A DNA stretch of 64,000 nt from Homoserinimonas aerilata (GCF_006716125.1 NZ_VFOM01000001.1:1860001-1924000); one strand, 5' to 3'; counted from the first letter of the stretch, positions 23,718 to 33,386 are shown. Numbers and translations are program-made. The notes: generated from the sequence alone by a model not told the origin.

Positions 23718-24835
23718 ACGTCCTCGAAGCCGGCGCTGATCGCGTCGGCCAGGGCCATGCGATCCTCGACCGGCAGGAACGCGGCGGCGGCAGCATTCAG
23801 CTGGAACGTCTCAATGTCGGCCAGGTCGTAGCCGAAGGTGTCGCTCAGCAGCGCCAGCTCACGGCTCAGGGTCGTGTTGCTCATCAGACGGTTGTCGGTG
23901 TTGACGGTGACGCGGAAGCCCAACTGGTAGAGCAGATCGAAGGGGTGGTCGATGAGCTCATCGCCCCAGGCCTCGATCGCGCCCGTCTGCAGATTGCTCG
24001 ACGGGCTCAGCTCGAGCGCCACCTGACGGTCCTTCACCCACTGCGACAGCAGACCGAGCGTCACATAGGTGCTCTCGTTGTCGGTGCTGTCGATCTCGAT
24101 GTCCTCGGCGATGCGCACGCCGTGACCGAGGCGCAGCGCGTGGCCGTCGAAAAGCGCCCCGCGGATGCTGTCGAGGCCGTCCGCCTCGCCCGCATGCACC
24201 GTCGTCGGGAACAGGTTCTGCGCCAGATAGTCGAACGCATCACGTGCACGGCTGGGCGGGAACCCCGCCTCGGCGCCCGCAAAATCGAAACCGACGACAC
24301 CGTTGTTGCGGTGCCGCACCGCCAGCTGCGCGATCTCGAGACCGCGATCGGCGTGCCGCATGGCTGTCACCAGCTGGCCGACCCGGATGCTGTGGCCGGC
24401 GTACGAGACATCCTGCACACCAGCATCCAGCCCCTCCTGCACCGCCTCCACGACCTCGTCGAGGCTGAGCCCGCGCGTGAGATGCTGCTCGGGAGCCCAC
24501 CGGATCTCGCCATAGATGACGCCATCGGCGGCAAGATCGTGCACGAATTCACGGGCGACGCGCTCGAGACCCTCCTTCGTCTGCATGACGGCGGTGGTCA
24601 CGTCGAAGGTCTTCAGGTATTCGACGAGCGAACCGGAGTCGGACTTCTCGGCAAACCAGTCGCCCAGCGCCGCCGCATCCGTCTCTGGCAGGTCGATGTC
24701 GATGGCGTCGGCCAGCTCGATGATCGTCTGCGGGCGCAGGCCACCGTCGAGGTGGTCGTGCAGAGAGACTTTGGGCAGTGATGTGATGCTCGCTCCGCCG
24801 CCCGGCAGCAGCAGATCCTCCGGCGCAGTGTTCAT
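23714..24835 (-). CDS. add: Adenosine deaminase
   Basis: The enzyme hydrolyses adenosine and deoxyadenosine to inosine and deoxyinosine, which the purine phosphorylase can then cleave. The 373-residue chain has the zinc-binding HDHLDGGLRP (His 26 and 28), a second metal site in TTVHAGEADGL, and the late VTVNTDNRLMSNT block with the catalytic Asp region. A TAGATT box exactly 6 bases before the ATG at 24835 marks its own leaderless promoter, separating it from the deoA-cdd-importer operon upstream. The PTS EIIA and EIIB genes follow on the same transcript. Confidence 0.94.
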   Translation of the reverse strand: MNTAPEDLLLPGGGASITSLPKVSLHDHLDGGLRPQTIIELADAIDIDLPETDAAALGDWFAEKSDSGSLVEYLKTFDVTTAVMQTKEGLERVAREFVHDLAADGVIYGEIRWAPEQHLTRGLSLDEVVEAVQEGLDAGVQDVSYAGHSIRVGQLVTAMRHADRGLEIAQLAVRHRNNGVVGFDFAGAEAGFPPSRARDAFDYLAQNLFPTTVHAGEADGLDSIRGALFDGHALRLGHGVRIAEDIEIDSTDNESTYVTLGLLSQWVKDRQVALELSPSSNLQTGAIEAWGDELIDHPFDLLYQLGFRVTVNTDNRLMSNTTLSRELALLSDTFGYDLADIETFQLNAAAAAFLPVEDRMALADAISAGFEDV

Positions 24836-24841
24836 GACTCA

Positions 24842-24847
24842 AATCTA
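24842..24847 (-). promoter_or_regulatory. Putative -10 box for the leaderless add-PTS operon
   Basis: TAGATT on the minus strand, 6 bases before the add ATG. The adjacent gap (24836-24994) also carries a CTCGAGTACGCCAATCGGAT motif at 24927 that resembles the 85-bp tandem unit at 48133. Confidence 0.5.
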
Positions 24848-24994
24848 CCGTGCCTCGCGCCGCCTTCACTCGGCTTTCACCCAACCGCGTCGAATACGCA
24901 CAACTCGCTCTCGCCCGTGGCCCTCGAGTACGCCAATCGGATGCTCATGGGTGCGCAGGAGCGCGCAGGTGCGAGTAAGGGAGAGCGGGGCCGG

Positions 24995-26287
24995 TCAGGC
25001 GATGCGGCCTGCGATGAGCGGGTCGGCCGTGAACGCGGTGCCGGGCGCCGCGATCTCGTAGGCGCCCTCGAGCGCCTCGAGTGCGCGCTCGAAGCGGGCC
25101 GGCTCGTCGGCGGAGAGCGTGAACAGCGGCTGCCCCTCCGTGACGGTGTCGCCCGGCTTGGCGTGCAGGTCGATGCCTGCGGCGTGCTGCACCGGGTCCT
25201 GCTTGCGGGCGCGGCCGGCACCGAGGCGCCAGGCGGCGATGCCGAAGGGCAGCGCCTCCTGCTTGACGAGCACGCCCGAGCTGGGCGCCGTGACGACGTG
25301 TGTTTCGCGCGCGACGGGCAGCGCTGCCGAAGGGTCGCCGCCCTGGGCGCGGATCATCGCATTCCAGGTGTCCATGGCTCGGCCGTCCTTCAGCGCGGCC
25401 TCGACGTCGGCCTCCGGCTGCCCGGCGAGGGCGAGCATCTCGCGGGCGAGCGCGACCGTGATCTCGACGACATCCGCCGGCCCGCCTCCGGCGAGCACCT
25501 CCACAGATTCGCGCACCTCGTTGGCGTTGCCGATGGTGAGGCCGAGCGGCACATTCATGTTCGTGAGCAGCGCGACGGTGGCGACGCCCGCGTCCTTGCC
25601 GAGGGCGACCATCGTCTCGGCGAGCTCACGCGAACGGGCCGGATCCTTGAGGAACGCGCCGGAGCCGAACTTCACGTCGAGCACGAGCGACGCCGTGCCC
25701 TCCGCGATCTTCTTGGACATGATCGAGGATGCGATGAGCGGGATCGCCTCGACCGTGCCGGTGATGTCGCGCAGCGCGTACAGCTTCTTGTCGGCGGGGG
25801 CGAGCCCGGCGCCGGCCGCGCAGATGACGGAGCCGACGCTCTCGAGCTGGGCGAAGAACTCGTCGTTGGACAGGTCGGCGCGCCAGCCGGGGATCGACTC
25901 GAGCTTGTCGAGGGTTCCGCCCGTGTGGCCGAGGCCGCGGCCGGAGAGCTGCGGCACGGCAACGCCGAAGGATGCCACGAGCGGCGCCAGCGGCAGCGTG
26001 ATCTTGTCACCCACCCCACCGGTGGAGTGCTTGTCGGTCGTCGGCTTCGAGAGCGCGTCGAAGTTCATCCGCTCGCCGCTGGCGATCATCGCCAGGGTGA
26101 GGTCGCGGATCTCCTCGCGCTGCATTCCGTTGAGGAAGATCGCCATCGTCATGGCGGCCATCTGCTCGTCGCCGATGTACCCGCGCGTGTAGGCGTCGAT
26201 CATCCAGTCGATCTGCGCTGTGCTGAGCGCACCCTTGTCGCGCTTGGCGTGGATGAGGTCTACGACGTCGAACGGCTCGATGGCCAT
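24995..26287 (-). CDS. deoA: Thymidine phosphorylase
   Basis: The enzyme phosphorolyses thymidine and deoxyuridine to base and deoxyribose-1-phosphate. The 430-residue chain starts IEPFDVVDLIHAKRDKGALS and has the phosphate-binding KHSTGGVGDK near residue 85, SGRGLGHTGGTLDKLE near 115, DVKFGSGAFLKD near 190 and a C-terminal pyrimidine-phosphorylase domain. ATG 26287 has an AAGGAG ribosome site. It lies 23 bases after cdd and ends the importer operon; the deoxyribose-1-phosphate would feed the PGM2-type mutase encoded on the other strand. Confidence 0.94.
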   Translation of the reverse strand: MAIEPFDVVDLIHAKRDKGALSTAQIDWMIDAYTRGYIGDEQMAAMTMAIFLNGMQREEIRDLTLAMIASGERMNFDALSKPTTDKHSTGGVGDKITLPLAPLVASFGVAVPQLSGRGLGHTGGTLDKLESIPGWRADLSNDEFFAQLESVGSVICAAGAGLAPADKKLYALRDITGTVEAIPLIASSIMSKKIAEGTASLVLDVKFGSGAFLKDPARSRELAETMVALGKDAGVATVALLTNMNVPLGLTIGNANEVRESVEVLAGGGPADVVEITVALAREMLALAGQPEADVEAALKDGRAMDTWNAMIRAQGGDPSAALPVARETHVVTAPSSGVLVKQEALPFGIAAWRLGAGRARKQDPVQHAAGIDLHAKPGDTVTEGQPLFTLSADEPARFERALEALEGAYEIAAPGTAFTADPLIAGRIA

Positions 26288-26310
26288 GGTGTTGCTCCTT
26301 GTGGGGTGGT

Positions 26311-26736
26311 TCAGGTGCCGGATGCGGCGTAGTCGTCGAGCTGCCGGGGGCCGAACGCGTCGGGCAGGACCTCGTCGATGGTCTTCACGCCGGACACCGT
26401 CTCGAGCAGCATGCCGGGTGCGGAGTGTTCGTAGAGCAGCTGTCGGCAGCGACCGCATGGCATGAGCGTGTTGCCGTGACCGTCGACGCAGGTGAAGGCG
26501 ACGAGGCGCCCGCCGCCGCTCATGATGAGGGCGGAGGTGAGCGAGCACTCAGCGCAGAGGGTCACCCCGTATGACGCGTTCTCGACGTTGCATCCGCTGA
26601 TGATGCGGCCGTCGTCGGCGATAGCGGCGGCCCCGACCGGGAACTTCGAGTACGGCACGTAGGCCTTGTGCATCGCCTCCGTGGCTGCGGTGCGCAGGGC
26701 CTCCCAGTCGGCCGAGGTCACATCGGGCGTGCTCAT
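26311..26736 (-). CDS. cdd: Cytidine deaminase
   Basis: The enzyme converts cytidine and deoxycytidine to uridine and deoxyuridine. The 141-residue chain has the N-terminal YVPYSKFPVGAAA block, the first zinc motif NASYGVTLCAEC with the catalytic Glu, and the second zinc motif PCGRCRQLL. Its start overlaps the stop of the upstream permease by 4 bases (ATGA), placing it in the nucleoside importer operon ahead of deoA. Confidence 0.95.
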   Translation of the reverse strand: MSTPDVTSADWEALRTAATEAMHKAYVPYSKFPVGAAAIADDGRIISGCNVENASYGVTLCAECSLTSALIMSGGGRLVAFTCVDGHGNTLMPCGRCRQLLYEHSAPGMLLETVSGVKTIDEVLPDAFGPRQLDDYAASGT

Positions 26737-28019
26737 GACTTGATGTACGGTTTGCCGTCGGCTGCGGGCGCTCTCGATGTTCCGACCAGCCCCGCGACGG
26801 CGAAGATCGTGATGACGTACGGGAGCATGAGCATGAACTCGCTGGGCACGGGCGAGCCGATGATGCCGAGCACATTCTGCAGGTTCGTGGCGAAGCCGAA
26901 GAGCAGCGCAGCGAGGGCGGCCTTGAGCGGATGCCAGCGCCCGAAGATGACCGCCGCGAGGGCGATGAAGCCCATGCCTGCCGTCATCTCCTTGTTGAAC
27001 GCGCCGACGGAGCCGAGCGTGAAGAAGGCTCCTCCGAAGCCGGCGATGGCACCGGCGAGCGAGACGTTCCAGAAGCGCTGCTTGGCGACGTTGATTCCGA
27101 CGGTGTCTGCGGCCTGCGGATGCTCACCCACAGAACGCAGGCGCAGCCCCCACTTGGTGTGGAACATGCCGTACCAGACCACGAAGACGGCGATGTACAT
27201 GACGTAGACGATGATCGACTGGCGGAACAGAGCCGGGCCGATGATGGGGATCTCGCTGAGCAGAGGGATGGGGAAGTCGGTGAAGCGGGGCGGGCTGTTC
27301 AACGTGCTCGCGTTCGGCGCGAGCACCTGCGAGAACAGGAAGCTCGTGAGTCCGATGACCAGCACGTTCAGCACCACGCCGACGATGACCTGGTCGACGA
27401 AGTACTTGATGGAGAACGCCGCCAGCACGAAGGAGACGAGAACACCTGCGACGGATGCCGCGATGAGGCCCAGGAACGGGTTGCCGGTGGCGGATGCGAC
27501 GATGGCGGAACAGAACGCGCCCGCGAGCAGCTGGCCTTCGATGGCGATGTTGACGACGCCGACCCGCTCCGAGAGAACGCCGCCGAGTGCACCGAAGATG
27601 AGCGGCACGCTGAGGCTGACGGTTCCGATGAGCAGACCGTAGATCGGCAGCGAGGCGCCGGCCCCCGCCCAGGAGAGGAAGCCGAGCATGAACAGCGCCG
27701 CGAACACGACGATCGTCCAGAGCGGAACCTTGCGCTTCTGTCTGGTGAGCCAGATCGAGTACGCCGTGATCGCCGCGAGAAGAACGACCGTGACGATGCC
27801 GGTGGCGAAGGTGGGCAGCGCGATCTCGGGAATCTGGATGAAGTCCCGCGGGGTCGAGAGCCGGAAGGTGCTCGTGTCTGCCTCGCGGCGGGCCACGACG
27901 AAGAGGATCAGCGCGAGCACCGTGAAGATCGCGAATGCGATCGGCGCCTTCCAGCTGGTGATGACGGTCGTGTCGCCGACGGGGCCGGAAACGGTGCGGG
28001 GAGTCGTGTCGATGCTCAC
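26733..28019 (-). CDS. ABC nucleoside transporter permease (NupQ-like)
   Basis: The 428-residue membrane protein belongs to the branched-chain/simple-sugar permease superfamily, with about ten hydrophobic segments and the conserved GALGGVLSERVGVVNIAIEG and GEHPQAADTVGINV blocks. Its nearest known relatives form the BmpA-NupOPQ nucleoside importers. It overlaps the partner permease by 4 bases upstream and cdd by 4 bases downstream. A hydrophilic N-terminus of about 20 residues precedes the first helix. Confidence 0.9.
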   Translation of the reverse strand: MSIDTTPRTVSGPVGDTTVITSWKAPIAFAIFTVLALILFVVARREADTSTFRLSTPRDFIQIPEIALPTFATGIVTVVLLAAITAYSIWLTRQKRKVPLWTIVVFAALFMLGFLSWAGAGASLPIYGLLIGTVSLSVPLIFGALGGVLSERVGVVNIAIEGQLLAGAFCSAIVASATGNPFLGLIAASVAGVLVSFVLAAFSIKYFVDQVIVGVVLNVLVIGLTSFLFSQVLAPNASTLNSPPRFTDFPIPLLSEIPIIGPALFRQSIIVYVMYIAVFVVWYGMFHTKWGLRLRSVGEHPQAADTVGINVAKQRFWNVSLAGAIAGFGGAFFTLGSVGAFNKEMTAGMGFIALAAVIFGRWHPLKAALAALLFGFATNLQNVLGIIGSPVPSEFMLMLPYVITIFAVAGLVGTSRAPAADGKPYIKS

Positions 28020-29284
28020 TTCGCCGCCACCTCCTTGGTGATGATGGGGCGCAGCCTGCGGGGCGTGGATCCCGGCTCGGGGAGCCGGAAGATGGCCCGC
28101 ACGAGCGGCGGCGCGGCGATGAACAGCACGATGAGCGACTGGACGACGACGACGATGTCGATCGGCACGCCCTCAGCGGCCTGCATGGAGAAGCCGCCGG
28201 CCTTGAAAGCGCCGAACAGGATGCCTGCGGCGAAGATGCCCCACGGCTTCGAGCGCCCCAGGAGGGCGACGGTGATGGCGTCGAAGCCGATGCCGGCGTC
28301 GATGCCCTGGCTGAAGCCGGTCGTGACCGTTCCGAGCACCTGGTTGACGCCGGCGAGGCCCGCGAGGGCTCCCGAGAACAGCATCGCGTAGATGTAGACG
28401 CGGTTGACGCTGATGCCGGCGACGCGGGCGGCGTTGGGGTTCTCACCGACGGCACGGAACTGGAAGCCCATGGCCGAGCGATTGAGAAGCCACCACACGA
28501 ACACGGTCGCGGCGATCACGACGATGAACCCGAAGTGCAGGTTGTAGCCGGGGCCGAGGATGTCCACGAACACCGCGCTGTCCTTCATCGGCGGCGTCTT
28601 CGGGTTGTTCGAGCCGGGAGCCTGCAGCGCACCGGGGGTGCGCAGCAGGAACGCGATCAGGTACAGGGCGACGTAGTTGAGCATGATGGTCACGATGACC
28701 TCGTGCGCTCCCGTGCGCGCCTTGAGCAGCCCGACGATGCCACCCCAGGCGGCGCCTGCGGCAAGGCCGGCGAGCACGGCGACGATCACGTGGATGACCG
28801 GGGGAAGGTCGAAGCCGAAGCCGACCCATCCGGCTGCCGCTGCGGCGACGAGCATCTGCCCTCGGCCACCGATGTTGAACATCCCGACACGGAAGGCGAG
28901 CCCCACACCGAGGCCCGCCGCGATGAGCGGCGTCGCGAAGGTGAGCGTCTCGGTGAGGGGCCGGATGCCTGCGGCGAAGCTGTCACGCCTGAAGTTGTAG
29001 ACCGAGCCCTGGAAGAGCGCCGAGTACGCACCCGAGACGGCCTGCCAGATCGCTCCGAGCATGTCGCCCGGCCGCGAGAAGAAATAGCCACTCGCCGCCT
29101 GCACCTTCTCATCGGTGAAGGCGATCAGCACGGCCCCCACGATGAGGGCGATGACGACGGAGAGGATCGAGATCATGGCGGAGCCGCCGACGATCTCACG
29201 GGCCGCACGCGACCAGCGTGTCTGCTCCGGGGCATCCGGGGCCGTCTTCGGGGACTCCACCGATTCCTGCTTCTGCTCGCTCAT
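28016..29284 (-). CDS. ABC nucleoside transporter permease (NupP-like)
   Basis: The 422-residue permease pairs with the NupQ-like protein. A polar N-terminus of about 35 residues precedes some ten hydrophobic segments. Family blocks such as LGVGLAFRVGMFNIGGRGQM and GENPNAARVAGISV are visible. It starts inside the stop of the ATPase gene and ends inside the start of the next permease, so ATPase and two permeases are tightly coupled. Confidence 0.9.
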   Translation of the reverse strand: MSEQKQESVESPKTAPDAPEQTRWSRAAREIVGGSAMISILSVVIALIVGAVLIAFTDEKVQAASGYFFSRPGDMLGAIWQAVSGAYSALFQGSVYNFRRDSFAAGIRPLTETLTFATPLIAAGLGVGLAFRVGMFNIGGRGQMLVAAAAAGWVGFGFDLPPVIHVIVAVLAGLAAGAAWGGIVGLLKARTGAHEVIVTIMLNYVALYLIAFLLRTPGALQAPGSNNPKTPPMKDSAVFVDILGPGYNLHFGFIVVIAATVFVWWLLNRSAMGFQFRAVGENPNAARVAGISVNRVYIYAMLFSGALAGLAGVNQVLGTVTTGFSQGIDAGIGFDAITVALLGRSKPWGIFAAGILFGAFKAGGFSMQAAEGVPIDIVVVVQSLIVLFIAAPPLVRAIFRLPEPGSTPRRLRPIITKEVAAK

Positions 29285-30801
29285 GCGGCGGTTCCTTCCG
29301 TGCTCGGCGCTTCGCCGGCCATCATGAGCCCGAGAACGTCGCGTGGCGTGTCCCCCGGCACGATTCCGATGATGCCTCCGCGGTACATGACGAGGATGCG
29401 GTCGGCGAGGGCGGTGACCTCGTCGAGCTCCGTCGAGACGACGATGACGGGGATGCCCGAGTCGCGCGTCTCGATGATGCGGGTGTGCACCACCTCGATG
29501 GAACCCACGTCAAGCCCACGCGTGGGCTGTGCCGCAACGAGCATCCGCAGTTCACGGCTGAGCTCGCGGGCGAGCACGACCTTCTGCTGGTTTCCGCCGG
29601 AGAGCCGCCCCGCGTGGGTGTCGATGCCCTGCGTGCGGATGTCGAACTCCGTGACCTTCTCGCGCGCGAAATCGTCGCGAAAACCCCTCTGCAGGTTGCC
29701 CCACTTGACGAAGGGCTCGCCCGTGCTGCGGTCGAGCATGAGGTTCTCGGCGACCGTGAACTCGGCGACGAGGCCGTCTTCATTGCGATCTTCAGGAACG
29801 AAGCCGACGCCCGCGTCGAGGATCTTGCGGATGCTCTTGCGGCTGATCTCCTCGCCGTCGAGCCTGATACTGCCCGTGACACGCGACTGCATGCCCATGA
29901 GCGCCTCGGTGAGCTCGGTCTGCCCGTTGCCCTGCACGCCCGCGATGGCGAGGACCTCGCCGGCGCGGACGTCGAAGCTGATGTTCTTGACGACGACGTG
30001 GCCGAGCGGGTCGACGACGGAGAGCCCCTCGACGATGAGCGCCGGAGCACCCGGCTTCGACTCGCCCTTGTCGACGGTGAGGTCGACGGCGCGCCCGACC
30101 ATGAGCGACGCCAGCTCCGCGTTGCTGGCGGTCGGGGATGCCTCGCCGACGACCTTGCCGAGCCGGATGACGGTGATGCGGTCGGCGACTTCGCGCACCT
30201 CGCGCAGCTTGTGGGTGATGAAGACGATGGAGGTGCCGGTCTGCTTGAGCTGACGCATGATCTCCATCAGCTCGTCGGTCTCCTGCGGGGTGAGCACCGC
30301 CGTCGGCTCGTCGAAGACGAGCACGCGCGCGTCACGGGAGAGCGCCTTGATGATCTCGACCCGCTGCTGCACACCGACGGGGAGATCCTCGACGAGCGCA
30401 TCCGGGTTGATGTCGAAGCCGAAACGGTCGGAGATCTCGCGCACCTTCGCGCGGGCGCCGTCGAGGTCGAGGCGGCCTCCGAACTTCGTCTGCTCGTGCC
30501 CGAGCATCACGTTCTCTGCGACCGTGAACACCGGGATGAGCATGAAGTGCTGGTGCACCATGCCGATTCCGGCGGCCATCGCATCGCCTGGGCCGGAGAA
30601 GCTCTGCACGACATCGTCGAGCAGGATCTCGCCCTCGTCGGCCTGATAGAGGCCGTAGAGCACGTTCATCAGGGTGGACTTGCCTGCCCCGTTCTCGCCG
30701 AGCAGGGCGTGGATCTCGCCGGCCTCGACGGTGAGGTCAATATGGTCATTGGCTACGAGCGCCCCGAATTTCTTCGTGATGCCGCGAAGTTCGAGCTTCA
30801 T
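29281..30801 (-). CDS. ABC nucleoside transporter ATP-binding protein with two ATPase domains (NupO-like)
   Basis: The 506-residue protein holds two fused ABC domains. The first has Walker A GENGAGKST near residue 35 and a degenerate signature LPVGVQQRVEI. The second has a Walker A-like GVQGNGQTE and a full signature LSGGNQQKVVLAREL, the asymmetry usual for sugar/nucleoside importers. ATG 30801 begins at the family N-terminus (KLELRGITKKFGALVAN). It follows the binding-protein gene after a 163-bp gap with two hairpins and is coupled to the permease genes downstream. Confidence 0.92.
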   Translation of the reverse strand: MKLELRGITKKFGALVANDHIDLTVEAGEIHALLGENGAGKSTLMNVLYGLYQADEGEILLDDVVQSFSGPGDAMAAGIGMVHQHFMLIPVFTVAENVMLGHEQTKFGGRLDLDGARAKVREISDRFGFDINPDALVEDLPVGVQQRVEIIKALSRDARVLVFDEPTAVLTPQETDELMEIMRQLKQTGTSIVFITHKLREVREVADRITVIRLGKVVGEASPTASNAELASLMVGRAVDLTVDKGESKPGAPALIVEGLSVVDPLGHVVVKNISFDVRAGEVLAIAGVQGNGQTELTEALMGMQSRVTGSIRLDGEEISRKSIRKILDAGVGFVPEDRNEDGLVAEFTVAENLMLDRSTGEPFVKWGNLQRGFRDDFAREKVTEFDIRTQGIDTHAGRLSGGNQQKVVLARELSRELRMLVAAQPTRGLDVGSIEVVHTRIIETRDSGIPVIVVSTELDEVTALADRILVMYRGGIIGIVPGDTPRDVLGLMMAGEAPSTEGTAA

Positions 30802-30889
30802 GGTTCCTGATTCTACGGATGCCGTGGTCGGGTGGGTCAAACTCATCCGACGACGATGTCGGGCGAATTGCATAAGCCTAGGGGGTGGA

Positions 30890-30947
30890 GCGCCCCGGCG
30901 ATACCGGGGCATGAAGCGGGGAGGCCAGCCTGAGCTGACCTCCCCGG
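30890..30947 (-). promoter_or_regulatory. Hairpin pair between binding-protein and ATPase genes
   Basis: Two stems lie in the gap: GGGGAGG/CCTCCCC (30918-30924 with 30939-30945, extendable) and CCCCGG/CCGGGG (30893-30898 with 30904-30909). Neither is followed by a U-run on the minus strand, so an RNA-stabilising or attenuating role is likelier than full termination. Binding-protein genes are often set apart this way for higher expression. Confidence 0.45.
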
Positions 30948-30964
30948 TTTCAGTGTTGCGAGGG

Positions 30965-32068
30965 TCAGCCGGCCAGGTAGGACTCGACCTTGACCTTGCC
31001 GCTGATGATGTCGGCCTTCAGCGTGTCGAGCTCGCCTGCGAGCTCGGGCTTGACCTTGCTGCTCCAGTCGTGGAAGTCGGCGATGCTGACTCCCTCGTTG
31101 TCGAGCGTGCCGACGTAGGCGGCGGTGTCGAACGTGCCCTTGCCTGCGGACAGAACGGCCTCGTAGGTGCTGATGTCCATGCCCTTGCGGATGGAGGTCA
31201 GCAGCAGGTCGGCGACCGTCGGGTCGGTGTCGAACACGTCGGCATCCGTTCCGATGAGCGCGATCTCACGACCGGAGTCGCGGATGGCGGCTGCGGCGCT
31301 CTGGTAGATCGGGCCACCGACGGGCAGCAGCACGTCGACGTTCTGATCGATGAGGCCCTGCGCGATGTTCTGCGCCTCGGTGCCGGCCGAGAATCCACCG
31401 GTGAACGAACCGTCCTGCTTGGCACGGTCCCAACCGAGAACCTGCACGGAGGCGCCCTTGGCCTCGTTGTAGTAGTCAACACCCTGGGCGAAGCCGTCCA
31501 TGAAGATGCTCACGGTCGGGAAGTTCATTCCGCCGAAGGTGCCGACGATGCCGGTCTTCGTGGTGTCGGCTGCGGCGTAACCCGCCAGGAACGCAGCCTG
31601 AGCCGTGTCGTACAGCAGCGGCTTGATGTTCTCGGCGTCGGTCGTGCCGTCGAAGTCGGTGTCGGCCGCGTCATCGATGATCAGGTACTCGACATCAGCG
31701 TTCGCCTTGGCCGAGGCGACCGTGGCGTCGGCGAGGGCGAAGCCCACCGCGACGATGAGGTCGCAGCCCTGGTCGACGAGGCTCGTGACGTTGGGCTCGT
31801 AGTCGGTCTCGACGTCGGATTCGACCTTCTTGAACTCGACACCGAGCTCGTCGGCGGCCTTGACGAGGCCTTCGTAGCTGAGCTGGTTGAACGACTTGTC
31901 GTCGAATCCGCCGGCATCCGAAACGATGCAGGGCAGGAAGTCGATGGCTTCTGCGCCACCGTTGCCGCCGTCGGTTTCGGGAGCAGCTGCACAGCCGCTG
32001 AGCACGAGCACGCTCGTGCCGATGAGAGCGAGGCCGCCGAGGGTGGCCTTGCGGGAGATGGTTCTCAA
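30965..32068 (-). CDS. BMP-family nucleoside-binding lipoprotein (BmpA/NupN-like), copy 1
   Basis: This is the extracytoplasmic receptor for the importer encoded downstream. The 367-residue precursor starts at TTG 32068, supported by GGAGGA just upstream. It has a signal peptide with lipobox VLSGC (Cys 26), then the periplasmic-binding fold of the BMP family: CIVSDAGGFDDKSFNQLSYEGL, VGTFGGMNFPTVSIFMDGF and LLPVGGPIYQSAAAA. The BMP family binds purine nucleosides. A second, divergent BMP gene lies 169 bases upstream. Confidence 0.9.
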   Translation of the reverse strand: MRTISRKATLGGLALIGTSVLVLSGCAAAPETDGGNGGAEAIDFLPCIVSDAGGFDDKSFNQLSYEGLVKAADELGVEFKKVESDVETDYEPNVTSLVDQGCDLIVAVGFALADATVASAKANADVEYLIIDDAADTDFDGTTDAENIKPLLYDTAQAAFLAGYAAADTTKTGIVGTFGGMNFPTVSIFMDGFAQGVDYYNEAKGASVQVLGWDRAKQDGSFTGGFSAGTEAQNIAQGLIDQNVDVLLPVGGPIYQSAAAAIRDSGREIALIGTDADVFDTDPTVADLLLTSIRKGMDISTYEAVLSAGKGTFDTAAYVGTLDNEGVSIADFHDWSSKVKPELAGELDTLKADIISGKVKVESYLAG

Positions 32069-32237
32069 GATGTCCTCCAAAACGGGCCCGGCCGAGCAGC
32101 CGGGGTCAGTGCGCACAACGTTACCCAAAGTTGCGGCCTCAGGCCCGCCACCACGGGCATCCGTCACCCAAGAGTTACCAATCCGCGACGAGCGTCCATC
32201 CCCCGGCCACCTCCTCGCAGTGCTCGCGAAACGTGCC

Positions 32238-33302
32238 TCAGCGCGGAGTCGACGCCGACTCGACCGTGAGCGCACCCGAGATGATGTCCGCGCGCAGCTG
32301 ATCGATCTCCGCCTGCAGCGCATCCGGCACCATTCCTGCGCGGTCATGGAACGGCGCGATCTCGACGCCGCCGTTCTCGAGCGTGCCGATGAAGGGCTTG
32401 TTGTCGAAGTGGCCGTCGAGGTCGGCGCCGATGATCTCGACCACCGCATCCTGCGTGTTCTTCAGGATGCTCGTGAGCACCACGCTCCTGAAATCGGCGG
32501 GCAGCGTCTCGTAGCCGTCGTTGTCGACCCAGATGAGCGAGCCGGTGCCGCGCTCGAGGATCGCGGCCGCGGCCCCCTCGCCGACCTGGCCCGCGACGGG
32601 CAGGATGACGTCGGCGTTCTGGTCGAGGAGTCCCTCGGCCGTGTTCTTGCCGAGCGTCACGTTCTCGTAGTCGCCCGTGAACAGGCCGTCCTGCTTCTCC
32701 TTGTTCCAGCCGAGCACGCGCACCGCGGCGCCGTGCACCTCGTTGTAGTGGGCGACGCCGTCGACGAATCCGTCCATGAACAGGGTGACGGGCGGCTGCG
32801 GGTCGCCGCCGAAGGTGCCCACGACGCCGGTCTGGCTGACCCCGGCCGCCAGGTAGCCGGCCAGGAACGCCGCCTGCGCCGTGTCGAAGACGATCGGCTT
32901 GATGTTGTCGCCCTCGACGACCTCGTCGACGATCGCGAAGTGCAGCTCGGGGTTCGCGGCCGCCTCCTCCGAGGTCGCGTTCGCCAGCTCCCAGCCGACC
33001 GTGAGGATCAGCTGGCATCCGGTGCCGACGGCCTGCTCCACATTGGGGGCGAGGTCCGTCTCGTTGGTTGACACGATCGCGTCGACGCCGATGCCGTATT
33101 CGGCCTTCGCCGCCTTGAGTCCCTCCCAGCTGGACTGGTTGAAGGAGCGATCCTCGAGCCCGCCCGAGTTGGTGACCATCCGCGCGCAGTACTCGGGGGC
33201 GTCGCTGTCGGCACCGCGGTCGGGCGCTGGCGCGCATCCGGCGAGCAGAAGAACGGCGGATGCCACGACGACCGTGGCCCTGAAGAAGGCGCGATGACTC
33301 AT
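32238..33302 (-). CDS. BMP-family nucleoside-binding lipoprotein, copy 2
   Basis: The 354-residue paralogue of the downstream BMP protein has lipobox LLAGC (Cys 23) and the same blocks in altered form: MVTNSGGLEDRSFNQSSWEG, VGTFGGDPQPPVTLFMDGF and ILPVAGQVGEGAAAA. Sequence drift from copy 1 is considerable, so it may widen substrate range or sense nucleosides. A TACTCT box 7 bases before the ATG marks a leaderless promoter, making it the first gene of the importer cluster. The next gene has its own leader and ribosome site. Confidence 0.9.
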   Translation of the reverse strand: MSHRAFFRATVVVASAVLLLAGCAPAPDRGADSDAPEYCARMVTNSGGLEDRSFNQSSWEGLKAAKAEYGIGVDAIVSTNETDLAPNVEQAVGTGCQLILTVGWELANATSEEAAANPELHFAIVDEVVEGDNIKPIVFDTAQAAFLAGYLAAGVSQTGVVGTFGGDPQPPVTLFMDGFVDGVAHYNEVHGAAVRVLGWNKEKQDGLFTGDYENVTLGKNTAEGLLDQNADVILPVAGQVGEGAAAAILERGTGSLIWVDNDGYETLPADFRSVVLTSILKNTQDAVVEIIGADLDGHFDNKPFIGTLENGGVEIAPFHDRAGMVPDALQAEIDQLRADIISGALTVESASTPR

Positions 33303-33309
33303 GGTCGCG

Positions 33310-33315
33310 AGAGTA
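33310..33315 (-). promoter_or_regulatory. Putative -10 box for the second BMP gene
   Basis: TACTCT on the minus strand, 7 bases before the ATG at 33302. Confidence 0.45.
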
Positions 33316-33386
33316 GCGCGACGTGCTGCGTCGTTCCAGTTCGTGTCACAACGATTGGGGAACGAGCCTCGGATGCTGCGGGCCGC

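Noticed and set aside
24836..24994. Short 23-residue frame between add and deoA
   Set aside because: It overlaps a repeat-like motif, has no ribosome site or promoter of its own, and looks like chance.
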